The translations under genes were made by a program, and so were the position numbers. DNA of 47,428 nucleotides from Phycisphaeraceae bacterium. GTDB lineage: Bacteria > Planctomycetota > Phycisphaerae > Phycisphaerales > Zrk34. Shown here piece by piece: positions 1 through 7,526 of this stretch (within the stretch, counting starts at the first letter, position 1; every line of letters begins with the position of its first letter). The DNA lies in assembly GCA_028282685.1 (NCBI GenBank), contig JANQHK010000072.1, forward strand, positions 1 through 47,428, read 5' to 3'. The notes below the pieces were generated by a model that saw only the letters and a program-made list of their open reading frames with translations, searched no databases and was not told the origin of the DNA.

Positions 1-232
1 GTGAGGAAGGGGTCTGCACAACACCCGAACCCGGCGGGGCAGGTGCGGTCATTCGCCCGCGGGGCGCCCCATCTTCGCCCGAAGGGCAAGGTGGGTGGAC
101 AGAAGATGCGACGCAGCCCACGTTGCGGAAGACCGCGAAAGTGGGGCGGCCGGCGGATCAACGGCCCGACGACCGCTCCCTCACCGTCGCGGCTCGTTCG
201 GATCGAACACAAACAACGCGAGACGCTCTAGA
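1..232 (+). repeat. GC-rich dispersed intergenic repeat, copy A (cut by window start)
   Basis: This stretch matches, in opposite orientation, the segment at 10331-10500. Shared blocks include CACCCGAACCCGGCGGGGCA, GCGGATCAACGGCCCGACG and CTCACCGTCGCGGCTCGTTC, and both copies end in AGACGCTCTA. Copy A has about 75 extra internal bases that contain their own hairpin. The complete copy B shows that the element carries inverted ends (CGAGCCGCGACGGTGAG and its complement). It is probably a non-autonomous or REP-like repeat. It encodes no protein I recognise, but the small gene at 158-370 reads into it. Confidence 0.75.
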
Positions 233-370
233 GACCCGCTCTTCCACGGAAACGTCCAGCACGCTGCGCGCCGTGGCGTCGATCTCATGTGCATCAGGGA
301 ATTGGCCCAGTGCTTCGCTCAGCCCGATCAGCGCCTTGGCCGCGGCCTGTTCAACCACGTTCAATTCCAT
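158..370 (-). CDS. small hypothetical protein (70 aa)
   Basis: The product is not recognised. Translation begins at an ATG at 370 preceded by a good AGGAGA ribosome site about 7 nt upstream. The first 45 residues look like a genuine, mostly helical acidic protein beginning MELNVVEQAAAKALIGL. The C-terminal 25 residues or so (arginine- and serine-rich) are encoded by the dispersed repeat that starts near 232. The original stop codon has therefore probably been lost, and the protein now ends inside repeat DNA. It lies downstream of the YecH-like gene and pyruvate kinase on the same strand and may be their last co-transcribed gene. Confidence 0.5.
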   Translation of the reverse strand: MELNVVEQAAAKALIGLSEALGQFPDAHEIDATARSVLDVSVEERVSRASRVVCVRSERAATVRERSSGR

Positions 371-485
371 AACCGCTCTCCTGTGCCCGGGTGTCGGTCT
401 TGTTGCAGAGCAACACCGGCAGGGAAAGTAAAAAACAAACGTGACGGGCCGATTCACTATTTCACACGAACGACGGATGGATGAA

Positions 486-746
486 CTATTCGTGATCGCA
501 GATCTGGGCGGGATCGCAAATCCATCGGCCGTCCGCCCGCTGCACCTTGCCGCGCTCGACGAGAAATCCCAGCAGTTGATCCAGGTCCATCCGATCGGCG
601 GAGCAGGTATGAAAGCGCGTGTTCTCGCCGAAGGCATCGTCCACGGCCTGCCGGAGCGAGGCGGTGGTGTGGGGCGGGTCGGCCTGGGCGATCATGCGCA
701 TGACGGCGTGGCCGTGCAACGATTGCGGTGGTGCGGAATTCTTCAC
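486..746 (-). CDS. YecH-like (DUF2492) putative metal-binding protein
   Basis: An 86-residue protein with the layout of the YecH/DUF2492 family: an HGH motif near residues 11-13, a central RFHTCSAD segment (residues 44-51), and a C-terminal ICDH (82-85) comparable to the ICNH end of family members. His and Cys at these conserved places suggest metal binding, but the family has no established reaction. The start is a GTG at 746 with AAGGAG about 8 nt upstream. It follows pyruvate kinase by 86 bp on the same strand and may share its transcript. The family assignment rests on motif order seen by eye. Confidence 0.75.
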   Translation of the reverse strand: MKNSAPPQSLHGHAVMRMIAQADPPHTTASLRQAVDDAFGENTRFHTCSADRMDLDQLLGFLVERGKVQRADGRWICDPAQICDHE

Positions 747-832
747 AGGAACACTCCTTCAATCCCCCGCCGCGTGCAGTATCAGCCAAATCGTAGGGCG
801 TGTATTTGATGCAGATCAAGCGGAGAGGAAAA

Positions 833-2353
833 TCAGAAATCGTAGCCGCCGGACGAGTCGCCGAGGCGGCGCGTGACGATGTTGTTGATCGCATCGGCGG
901 AGGTGATCGGCTCGCCGAGGACGAAGACCAGCGGATCGCCCTGCTCGGCCCAACCGTGCGTTTGGGCGTAGCGCTCGGCATCGGAAATAAACTCGGAGGT
1001 GCTGGCCGGTCGCCCCATGGTGCGGGGGATGACGCCGTGCGAAAGGCACAGCCGCCGCAGCGCCCGTTCGTTGTCGCTGAAGGCCAGGATCGGGCGCGTC
1101 ATGCGGTTGCGCGAGAGATAGGCGACCGATCCGTCATCGGCGAACCAGGCGATGACCATCGCCGCGTCCATGGCGTGGACGATCGTCCCCACGCCGCGCG
1201 CCAGCGCCTCGGAATGAAACCGGCTGTCGGGCACGTGACGAGGCGGTTCGTTGCAAGGCGCCACCGTGCGCAGGTAGGCATTGGCCCGGCCGGCCACGCG
1301 CCGCAACATCATCACCGCTTCGACGGGCCAGCGTCCCACCGCCGTCTCGCCCGAGAGCATCACCGCGTCGGCGCCGTCGAAAATGGCGTTGGCCGCATCG
1401 CTGACCTCGGCGCGCGTGGGCGTGGGGCTTTCGATCATGCTCTGAAGCATCTGCGTGGCGACGACGACCGGCTTGCCGTAATCGTGGCAAAGACGAATGA
1501 TCCGCTTCTGCGCCACGGGCACCGCCTCGTAACTCATTTCGACCGCCAGGTCGCCGCGCGCCACCATGATGCCGTCCGCCTCGTCCACGATCGATTCGAT
1601 CTCATCCAGGGCCTGCGGCTTTTCGATCTTCGCAATGACGGGCAGGAACCGTCCGCTGCGGTCTTCGCCCGGCCGACAATCCAGCTCGCGCATCAGGTCT
1701 TTCAGTTCCGCCACGTCGGCGGCCCGGCGCACGAAACTGAGCGCCAGGAAATCGAAATCGTGATCCGCGGCAAACTCCACGCATTGCCGGTCGTAATCGG
1801 TTAACGCCGGGGCGCTCAGTCGAGTCTGCGGCAGATTGATGCCCTTGCGCGAGGTAAGCAGACCGCCGTGCACCACCCGGCAGACCAGGTGCGGCGGATC
1901 GGCTTCCCGTTCCGCGCTCTCGCAGCGCAATTCGATCTGTCCGTCGTCCAGCAGCACCGGCTCGCCCGGCTCCACCTCGTCGACCAGCGGCTCGTAACCG
2001 CAACTGATGGTGATATGCCCATCGGTGATGGCGCCCGGTTCGCCGGCGATGACCGGTTGGGTCTGGATGCGCACGGCGCCGGTGGCGGGTAGTTCGATTC
2101 CGCCATTGATCACGGTGCCGACGCGGATCTTCGGGCCACACAGATCACCCAGCACGGCTATGGGACGGTTACATTGTTCCGACACATCGCGCACGTTTTC
2201 AAGAAGCCGCTGGTAATCGTCGAAACTGCCGTGCGAGAAATTGATGCGAAACACCCGCACACCGGCGTCGATCATGCGGCCAATCGTTTCCGCATCACCG
2301 CTGGCCGGCCCCAGCGTCGCAATCACCTTCGTGAGCATCAGTTCCTTCGGCAT
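833..2353 (-). CDS. pyk: pyruvate kinase
   Basis: Converts phosphoenolpyruvate and ADP to pyruvate and ATP, the last ATP-forming step of glycolysis, in the cytoplasm. The 506-residue protein shows the family landmarks: KVIATLGPAS (9-18), FRINFSHGS (35-43), DLCGPKIRVG (70-79), the active-site lysine segment KIEKPQAL (242-249), ARGDLAVE (265-272), the ATQMLQSMIESPTPTRAE helix (299-316) and SGETAVG (334-340). The open frame extends to 2407, but homology begins at MPKELMLTKV (ATG 2353). A second ATG at 2338, preceded by AAGGA, is an equally possible start. A 133-bp palindromic repeat separates it from the upstream gene trpS. Confidence 0.95.
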   Translation of the reverse strand: MPKELMLTKVIATLGPASGDAETIGRMIDAGVRVFRINFSHGSFDDYQRLLENVRDVSEQCNRPIAVLGDLCGPKIRVGTVINGGIELPATGAVRIQTQPVIAGEPGAITDGHITISCGYEPLVDEVEPGEPVLLDDGQIELRCESAEREADPPHLVCRVVHGGLLTSRKGINLPQTRLSAPALTDYDRQCVEFAADHDFDFLALSFVRRAADVAELKDLMRELDCRPGEDRSGRFLPVIAKIEKPQALDEIESIVDEADGIMVARGDLAVEMSYEAVPVAQKRIIRLCHDYGKPVVVATQMLQSMIESPTPTRAEVSDAANAIFDGADAVMLSGETAVGRWPVEAVMMLRRVAGRANAYLRTVAPCNEPPRHVPDSRFHSEALARGVGTIVHAMDAAMVIAWFADDGSVAYLSRNRMTRPILAFSDNERALRRLCLSHGVIPRTMGRPASTSEFISDAERYAQTHGWAEQGDPLVFVLGEPITSADAINNIVTRRLGDSSGGYDF

Positions 2354-2391
2354 GACATGACCCCGCCAGTGTTCCAGACCGATCAAACTAC

Positions 2392-2524
2392 AAAACCACG
2401 AAGGCACAAAGAATATTTTTTGACACGATGAACAGGATTGATTGGATAGGTTTTTATTTCTTTATCCTGATCATCCTGTTAATCCCGTCAATAAAATGAT
2501 TCTTTCTTTGTGCCTTTGTGGTTC
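2392..2524. repeat. 133-bp imperfect palindromic dispersed repeat, copy 1
   Basis: The left arm (AAACCACGAAGGCACAAAG) is the near complement of the right arm (CTTTGTGCCTTTGTGGTT). The AT-rich middle contains ACAGGATTGATTGGAT and ATCCTGATCATCCTGTTAAT. The whole unit recurs at 5978-6110 with about 90 percent identity by eye. It lies between trpS and pyk, both on the minus strand, and as RNA it could fold into a long hairpin that ends or processes the transcript. It is unlike its surroundings in base composition. Confidence 0.85.
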
Positions 2525-2527
2525 AAT

Positions 2528-3616
2528 TCAGCGCCATGCCAGATCGCGCGCGAAGAAATTGTACTTCATCGCTTGCTTGGCAAGGTGGAGCGTTTGCTCG
2601 GCGACGGCGTTGGCCCTGGCGGTGCCGGACTTGAGTACGTCGATCGCATCGTCATCGGCCAACCCGTCGCGCCTGGTGCGGACCGGCTCGAGCAGTTCGT
2701 TGACGATCGTGCCGACTTCCTTTTTCAGATCGCCGTCGCGCAGGTCGCTGGCGCTGTAGCGTTCGGTCAGCTCGGCGACTTTCGATTCATCGCGGCAGAA
2801 GGCGCGCAGGTATTCCAGGACGGTATTGCCTTCGACGATGGGCGGATCGTCCATCGAGCCGCGCCCGGTGAACACCTTGTTGATCTTCTTCTGCACGGCT
2901 TTGGGTTCGTCGGCCAAAAAGATCGCGTTGCCCAGCGACTTACTCATCTTCTGCTTGCCGTCGATGCCGGTGAGGCGAGCGATGCGGCCGACCTTCGCTT
3001 CGGGAATGGGGAACACGCCCTCGACGCCTTCGGCCATGGCGCGCTTGAGTTTCTTTTCCATCGAACCCTTCTGCTGCGCCGTCTCGGTGCAGTAGAGGAT
3101 GTTGAAGCGCGCGGCGATTTCCCGGCACATCTCGATGTGCGGGACCTGGTCTTCGCCCACGGGCACGCATGCCGGGCGGAAGGCGAGAATGTCGGCGATC
3201 TGGCCGACCGGATAGAGCAGGAAGCCGAACGAGTAGCTGTCAGCCTTGCCCTTGACGACGATCTCGTCCTTGAGCGTGGGGTTCTGCATGAGTCGGCCGT
3301 AGCCCAGAAGCATCGCGAAATACCAGGTCAGTTCGGCGATGGCGGGCACTTCGCTCTGCAACACGAACGTCGATTTGTTCGGGTCCATGCCGACGCTGAT
3401 CCAGTCCTTGACGATCTCCAGCGTATCGCGGCGGACGTCGGCGGTCCGGTCGGCCCGGGTGGTCAGGGCGTGGACGTTGGCGATGAGGAAATAGCAGTCG
3501 TATTCGTCCTGCATGGCGATGCGGTTTTCCAGCGAGCCGACATAATGGCCCAGGTGGAGCGAGCCGGTGGGCGTGTCGCCGGTGAGGACGCGCGGCTTGT
3601 CGGTGGCGGCGTTCAT
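2528..3616 (-). CDS. trpS: tryptophanyl-tRNA synthetase
   Basis: Class I aminoacyl-tRNA synthetase that charges tRNA-Trp with tryptophan. The 362-residue product has the HIGH-type motif in PTGSLHLGHYVG (16-27) and an exact KMSKS loop (223-227), and its overall length fits bacterial TrpS. The ATG at 3616 has no Shine-Dalgarno sequence. Instead a TACACT hexamer ends 7 nt upstream on the minus strand (3624-3629), which would fit a leaderless transcript. The stop codon lies at the edge of the palindromic repeat that follows. Confidence 0.96.
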   Translation of the reverse strand: MNAATDKPRVLTGDTPTGSLHLGHYVGSLENRIAMQDEYDCYFLIANVHALTTRADRTADVRRDTLEIVKDWISVGMDPNKSTFVLQSEVPAIAELTWYFAMLLGYGRLMQNPTLKDEIVVKGKADSYSFGFLLYPVGQIADILAFRPACVPVGEDQVPHIEMCREIAARFNILYCTETAQQKGSMEKKLKRAMAEGVEGVFPIPEAKVGRIARLTGIDGKQKMSKSLGNAIFLADEPKAVQKKINKVFTGRGSMDDPPIVEGNTVLEYLRAFCRDESKVAELTERYSASDLRDGDLKKEVGTIVNELLEPVRTRRDGLADDDAIDVLKSGTARANAVAEQTLHLAKQAMKYNFFARDLAWR

Positions 3617-3655
3617 GGCCGGTAGTGTACACCAAACATCGCGGGAAGTGGGGTG

Positions 3656-4384
3656 TTACGATTCGGCCGGCTTGTACCGCCGCATGCGCCACCAGATCCG
3701 CCAGGTGGCGAAGAACATACCGAACGAATCGGTGAACGTGTTCACGCGCGACGGCTTGGAATCGTGCCAGACGATGCCCACCTCTTTCACGCGATGGCCC
3801 ATCCGCTCGGCCAGGGCCAACACTTCCACATCGAAGGCGAAGCTGGTGTCGGTCTGCTCGGTAAACACCTGTCGCGCGGCGTCGGCGGTGAACAGCTTGA
3901 AGCCGCATTGCGTGTCGTTCAGCCCGCGCAGCAGAAGCATCTTGCGAAACAAGCGAAAGCACGCTCCGAGCAAACGGCGGAACGGTCCCTGCGGCGGGTT
4001 GAGTTGCGTCTCGGGCATCGAGCGCGAACCGATCACCACATCGTATCCCTCAGCGAGGTACGGCAGCAGCTTGTCGATCTGGTCGATCGGCGCGGAGGAG
4101 TCGGCGTCGAACATGAGACGCATTTCGCCGTCGGCCTCGAGCATGCCGCGCCGCACCGAACGGGCCTTGCCGAGGTTGCGCTCGTTGACCAGCACGGTCG
4201 TTGCGATCGGTCCCCACTCAAAGGTGCGCACGATCTCGGCGGTGCCGTCGGTCGAGCCGTCGTCGACCACGATCACCCGCCAGTCGAGGCGGTGCTGTTC
4301 GGCGTGTTCACGGATGGCCTCGAGCGTGGGGCCGATGCGGCGGCGCTCGTTGTAGGCGGGGATGATGATTGCCAGTTGAGCCAT
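3656..4384 (-). CDS. GT2 glycosyltransferase, dolichyl/polyprenyl-phosphate glucosyltransferase-like
   Basis: A 242-residue GT-A fold glycosyltransferase. It has IIIPAYNE at residues 6-13, DDGST (41-45), NLGKARSVRRGM (70-81), the metal-binding FDAD (92-95), GSR (119-121) and NDTQCGFKLF (156-165). This order and the NDTQCGFKLF segment match the ALG5/dolichyl-phosphate glucosyltransferase branch of GT2, which moves a sugar from a nucleotide donor to polyprenyl phosphate at the inner membrane. No transmembrane segment is obvious. The open frame extends upstream to 4573, but homology begins at MAQLAIIIPA (ATG 4384). It diverges from the GT-C transferase at 4461, a likely user of its product. Confidence 0.85.
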   Translation of the reverse strand: MAQLAIIIPAYNERRRIGPTLEAIREHAEQHRLDWRVIVVDDGSTDGTAEIVRTFEWGPIATTVLVNERNLGKARSVRRGMLEADGEMRLMFDADSSAPIDQIDKLLPYLAEGYDVVIGSRSMPETQLNPPQGPFRRLLGACFRLFRKMLLLRGLNDTQCGFKLFTADAARQVFTEQTDTSFAFDVEVLALAERMGHRVKEVGIVWHDSKPSRVNTFTDSFGMFFATWRIWWRMRRYKPAES

Positions 4385-4424
4385 GCTGAGGACAAGACGA
4401 GCGGTGCGGCGGGACGGGGTTCGT

Positions 4425-4453
4425 TTGTTTGCGCGGTCCGCTGATGTTATAAG
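4425..4453 (+). promoter_or_regulatory. candidate promoter of the GT-C gene
   Basis: TTGTTT at 4425-4430 and TATAAG at 4448-4453 are separated by 17 bp, and the ATG at 4461 follows 7 nt after the -10. Transcription would start at or next to the start codon. No Shine-Dalgarno sequence is present, so the mRNA may be leaderless. Confidence 0.5.
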
Positions 4454-4460
4454 CTCGGCC

Positions 4461-5975
4461 ATGAACGGGCAACGCGAAGCGGCACGACGCCTCGCAGGCC
4501 CGGCGATGCTGACCGCCCTGCTCGCCGTGGCGCTGACGCTGCGCCTGTCCGGCCCAAGCGACCTGTACGACAACGATCAATCCAAGACCATCGCCTACAG
4601 CGCCGACATCGTCCATCACGACCGCTGGCTGCTGCCGCGCGAGAACATGCGCCGCAGCGCCGCCCAACCGCACGATGCGATCCCCGCCACCAAGCCCCCG
4701 ATGTACAACTGGATCGGCGCGCTGGCGATCAAGGTGACCGGGCGCTGGGATGAATGGGTGCTCAAGTTGCCATCGCTGCTGGGAGCCGCCTTCGCGCTGG
4801 GCGCGATTTTAATTGCCGGGCCGTGGCTGATGCGCCGCGCCGATGATTCGCAACGTCCCCCTCCGGACAAAACGCAACCCATCGGATTCGGCGCGGTGTG
4901 CGCGCTGATCTGGCTGGCCTGCTACGCCACGGCGAAGCTGATCTACACCGCCCGGCCGGACATGCTGCTGACCGCTTTCATGACGGGGGGCTGGGCCGCG
5001 GCCACCGTGCTGCTGAAATCCGCTGAAGACGCCCCCGCCCGCCGGCGTCTGCCATGGCAACTGCTGCTTTGGGGTGCGACGGCCGGAGCGGCGTTGACCA
5101 AGGGCGTGCCCGCCGTCGTCATCGTGATCTACCTCGTGCTGGGCTCGAAACTGATCGCCGGGCGATGGGCCGCGGTGCGGCGCAGCGGCATCGCATGGGG
5201 CCTGCCGCTGGCTGCGGGATTGTTCGGAGCATGGGCGTGGAGCGTATACCGAATCGATCCGCAACATTTCAAACAGGTGCTGGTCGGCGATGAAGTGGTC
5301 GATCGCGTCAGCGGGGGCGGCTTGTGGCATCTTCTGGAGGGCTTGCTGGTCATGCCGCTGAATTTCCTGCACGTCTTTGCGCCGTGGTCGGTGATCGTGG
5401 TGCTGGCGTACGCGCACATGAAGCCGCGGAAATGGTTCGGTCATGCGCTGGGGCCGGTGTTTTTGTGGGTGTTGCTGATGGTGGTCGTGTTCAGCTTCTC
5501 CGGCAGTACGCGGGCCGATTACATCGCTCCGGCCCTGCCGGTCGCCTCGATTGCCGCGGGATGGTGGTTGCTGACGGCCCTGGGCGAGCGATCGTTCAGC
5601 AGCACGCGCGCGGCGCTGATCGCCGCGGCCGTTGCCATCGGCATGTTCGTTTACGCCGGATGGTTCACCCCCGCCGGGCGCACCGGTTTGGGTGAGAATG
5701 TCAAACAATTCGTACAGCAGGTGCGCGAACACGCCGGCGACGGTTCATCCATTGTCTTCATCAACACCGGATACAACCCACTGCAGACATTGCTCGGCCG
5801 ACACCAGACGGGCAATCCAACCTCGCAACAGATCGAGCAGGCCGACTGGCTGATCATCCCGATGGAGCAAGTGCTGGATCGCGAGCCGATCATCATCTCC
5901 AGGCCGATCCCCGAAGTGATAACGGACGAACGCGATCGCGACACGCTGCCGCTGGGACTATTTCGCAATCATTGA
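4461..5975 (+). CDS. ArnT/PMT-type (GT-C) integral membrane glycosyltransferase
   Basis: A 504-residue multi-spanning membrane protein. After a first hydrophobic segment it has the periplasmic loop typical of ArnT and PMT proteins: an acidic DLYDNDQSK motif (about residues 31-39) and, later, KPPMYNWIGAL, where these enzymes have the H/K-PP-L/M-Y segment before the second helix. Such enzymes transfer a sugar from a polyprenyl-phosphate carrier to lipid, protein or glycan on the outer face of the inner membrane. The acceptor cannot be told from sequence. The open frame begins earlier, but MNGQREAARR at 4461 is chosen because of the promoter immediately before it. The GT2 enzyme encoded divergently could supply its donor. 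Confidence 0.85.
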   Translation: MNGQREAARRLAGPAMLTALLAVALTLRLSGPSDLYDNDQSKTIAYSADIVHHDRWLLPRENMRRSAAQPHDAIPATKPPMYNWIGALAIKVTGRWDEWVLKLPSLLGAAFALGAILIAGPWLMRRADDSQRPPPDKTQPIGFGAVCALIWLACYATAKLIYTARPDMLLTAFMTGGWAAATVLLKSAEDAPARRRLPWQLLLWGATAGAALTKGVPAVVIVIYLVLGSKLIAGRWAAVRRSGIAWGLPLAAGLFGAWAWSVYRIDPQHFKQVLVGDEVVDRVSGGGLWHLLEGLLVMPLNFLHVFAPWSVIVVLAYAHMKPRKWFGHALGPVFLWVLLMVVVFSFSGSTRADYIAPALPVASIAAGWWLLTALGERSFSSTRAALIAAAVAIGMFVYAGWFTPAGRTGLGENVKQFVQQVREHAGDGSSIVFINTGYNPLQTLLGRHQTGNPTSQQIEQADWLIIPMEQVLDREPIIISRPIPEVITDERDRDTLPLGLFRNH

Positions 5976-5977
5976 AT

Positions 5978-6110
5978 GAAACCACAAAGGCATAAAGCAT
6001 ATTTTTTGACAGGATTAACAGGATTGACTGGATAGTTTTTTATTTCTTTATCCTGATCATCCTGTTAATCCCGTCAATAAAATGATTCTTTCTTTGTGCC
6101 TTTGTGATTT
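5978..6110. repeat. 133-bp imperfect palindromic dispersed repeat, copy 2
   Basis: This is the second copy of the element at 2392-2524, in the same orientation, with the same arms (ACCACAAAGGCATAAAGCAT and TTCTTTCTTTGTGCCTTTGT) and the same AT-rich core. It sits exactly between the 3' ends of two convergent genes (stop codons at 5975 and 6114), where a bidirectional terminator hairpin would be expected. Confidence 0.85.
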
Positions 6111-6113
6111 GTC

Positions 6114-7358
6114 TTACTTGCGCGCGGAAACGTCCAGGCACTTCATCGTGTCCTGATCGCGGATGAGCAGCAGGCCGTCGGACAGCGCCGGCGGCGCCCA
6201 GGCCATGCGGGTGTTCAACATCGAGCAGCTTGCGATTTCGTGGTAGCCGGCCGGATCGATGTTCGCCAGGTGGAGCGTGCCGCGCCGTCCGTCGACGATG
6301 TGCAGCAGATCGCCGGCCAGAATCAGCCCGCCCCGCTCGAAATTGGGGCGCAATCCGGTTTTCCACTTGATCTGGCCGTCCAGCGTGAAGCAGACCAGGC
6401 CGTCGTTGCGATTGTTGGTGTTGCACGCCGCGTAGAGATGGCCCTTGTACAGCAGCGGCTGGTGGATTTGGGCGCCGATCTCTTCGTTCCGCCACAGTTC
6501 TTTAACCGCGAATCGGCCGTTCTGTTGTTCGATGCGGAGCATGCGCGAGCCGGCGTTATAACCGGCGGTGATGAACACGCGGTTTTCATCGACCGCGATC
6601 GGGCAGGGGATGAATCGCTTGGCGCGAAAGCCCGTGTAACGCCAGAGCGTTTTTCCGTCGGCGGCATCGAACCCGAACACGCCCTCGGTGGTGATGAACA
6701 GAATCTGATCGCGCCCGGCAATGGGAAAGACGATCGGCGAGGTGTGGTGCAACTGTCCGATCGGCTCGGTCTTCCAGACGAGTCGGCCGGTATCGGGGGC
6801 GACGGCGATCAATCCCGCATCCGTTCCGCAGGGCGCGAGAATCAACCAATCCTTGTAACGCAGGGGCGATTGCGACGTGCCCCACTTGGGCAGCTCGCCG
6901 CCGAATTGCTCGAACAAATGCATCTGCCAGACCAACGCGCCGGTCATGCGATCGTTGCAGCGCACGTGACCGAACGTGCCGACGGTGTACACGTGTTTCT
7001 CGTCCACGGCGGGCACGGCGCGCGAGCCCTGATAGCCGGGCAGCCGACCGGGAGCATCGTAGGTTTTCCGCCAGAGTTGCTTGCCGCTTTTCAGATCGAA
7101 GCAACGCAGGGCATCACGATCGTCGTCGGGCCGATCCAGCAGGTAGACGCGGCCGTCCTTCACGGCCGGGCCCGCGAAGCCCTTACCCAAACCCACCGAC
7201 CACCGGACCGGCGGCCCGGTATCGGGCCAGGAGCGGGCGATGCCCCGGGAATCGACGATCGCACTGCGATCGGGACCGGCAAACTGCGGCCAATCGCCGA
7301 AAACCGGACAACAAACACACAGAACCAGCACCATGGCGGTAAGCAGGGGACAGCGCAT
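6114..7358 (-). CDS. secreted PQQ-like beta-propeller (WD40/BamB-like) protein
   Basis: A 414-residue protein with an N-terminal signal peptide (hydrophobic run LLTAMVLVLCVCCPVFG, then DWPQFAGPDRSA). The WPQFAGPDR opening followed by repeated blade sequences ending in W-K/R-T (for example GKQLWRKTY, GRLVWKTEP, GKTLWRYTG, GQIKWKTG) identifies a PQQ-binding-like beta-propeller. Such proteins are abundant in planctomycetes, usually without proof of enzymatic activity, so no substrate is proposed. On the minus strand a TAGAAT hexamer (7365-7370) ends 6 nt before the ATG at 7358 and no ribosome site is visible. It converges on the GT-C gene across the palindromic repeat. Confidence 0.85.
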   Translation of the reverse strand: MRCPLLTAMVLVLCVCCPVFGDWPQFAGPDRSAIVDSRGIARSWPDTGPPVRWSVGLGKGFAGPAVKDGRVYLLDRPDDDRDALRCFDLKSGKQLWRKTYDAPGRLPGYQGSRAVPAVDEKHVYTVGTFGHVRCNDRMTGALVWQMHLFEQFGGELPKWGTSQSPLRYKDWLILAPCGTDAGLIAVAPDTGRLVWKTEPIGQLHHTSPIVFPIAGRDQILFITTEGVFGFDAADGKTLWRYTGFRAKRFIPCPIAVDENRVFITAGYNAGSRMLRIEQQNGRFAVKELWRNEEIGAQIHQPLLYKGHLYAACNTNNRNDGLVCFTLDGQIKWKTGLRPNFERGGLILAGDLLHIVDGRRGTLHLANIDPAGYHEIASCSMLNTRMAWAPPALSDGLLLIRDQDTMKCLDVSARK

Positions 7359-7526
7359 GGCAATATTCTAGGGCCGATGACGGGCGTATGCATGCCACAC
7401 CGGGGGCCATCTTCAAGCGTCCGAGAGGGGCAGTCCGATAGAAAACATAGCGAAACCCCTAACAGGCCCGTCGGCGGGTTACCGGGCTCACGGATCGGTC
7501 GTTGGACCTCACGGACGAGGTGTCCC

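Noticed and set aside
800-1804. Long open frame on the plus strand opposite pyruvate kinase
   Set aside because: It is antisense to a well-supported gene, rich in His/Arg/Gly as expected from GC-rich shadow frames, with no recognisable domain.
6240-7526. N-terminal extension of the ParA protein
   Set aside because: The frame upstream of TTG 7527 is antisense to the beta-propeller gene, and ParA homology starts exactly after the TTG with a ribosome site before it.
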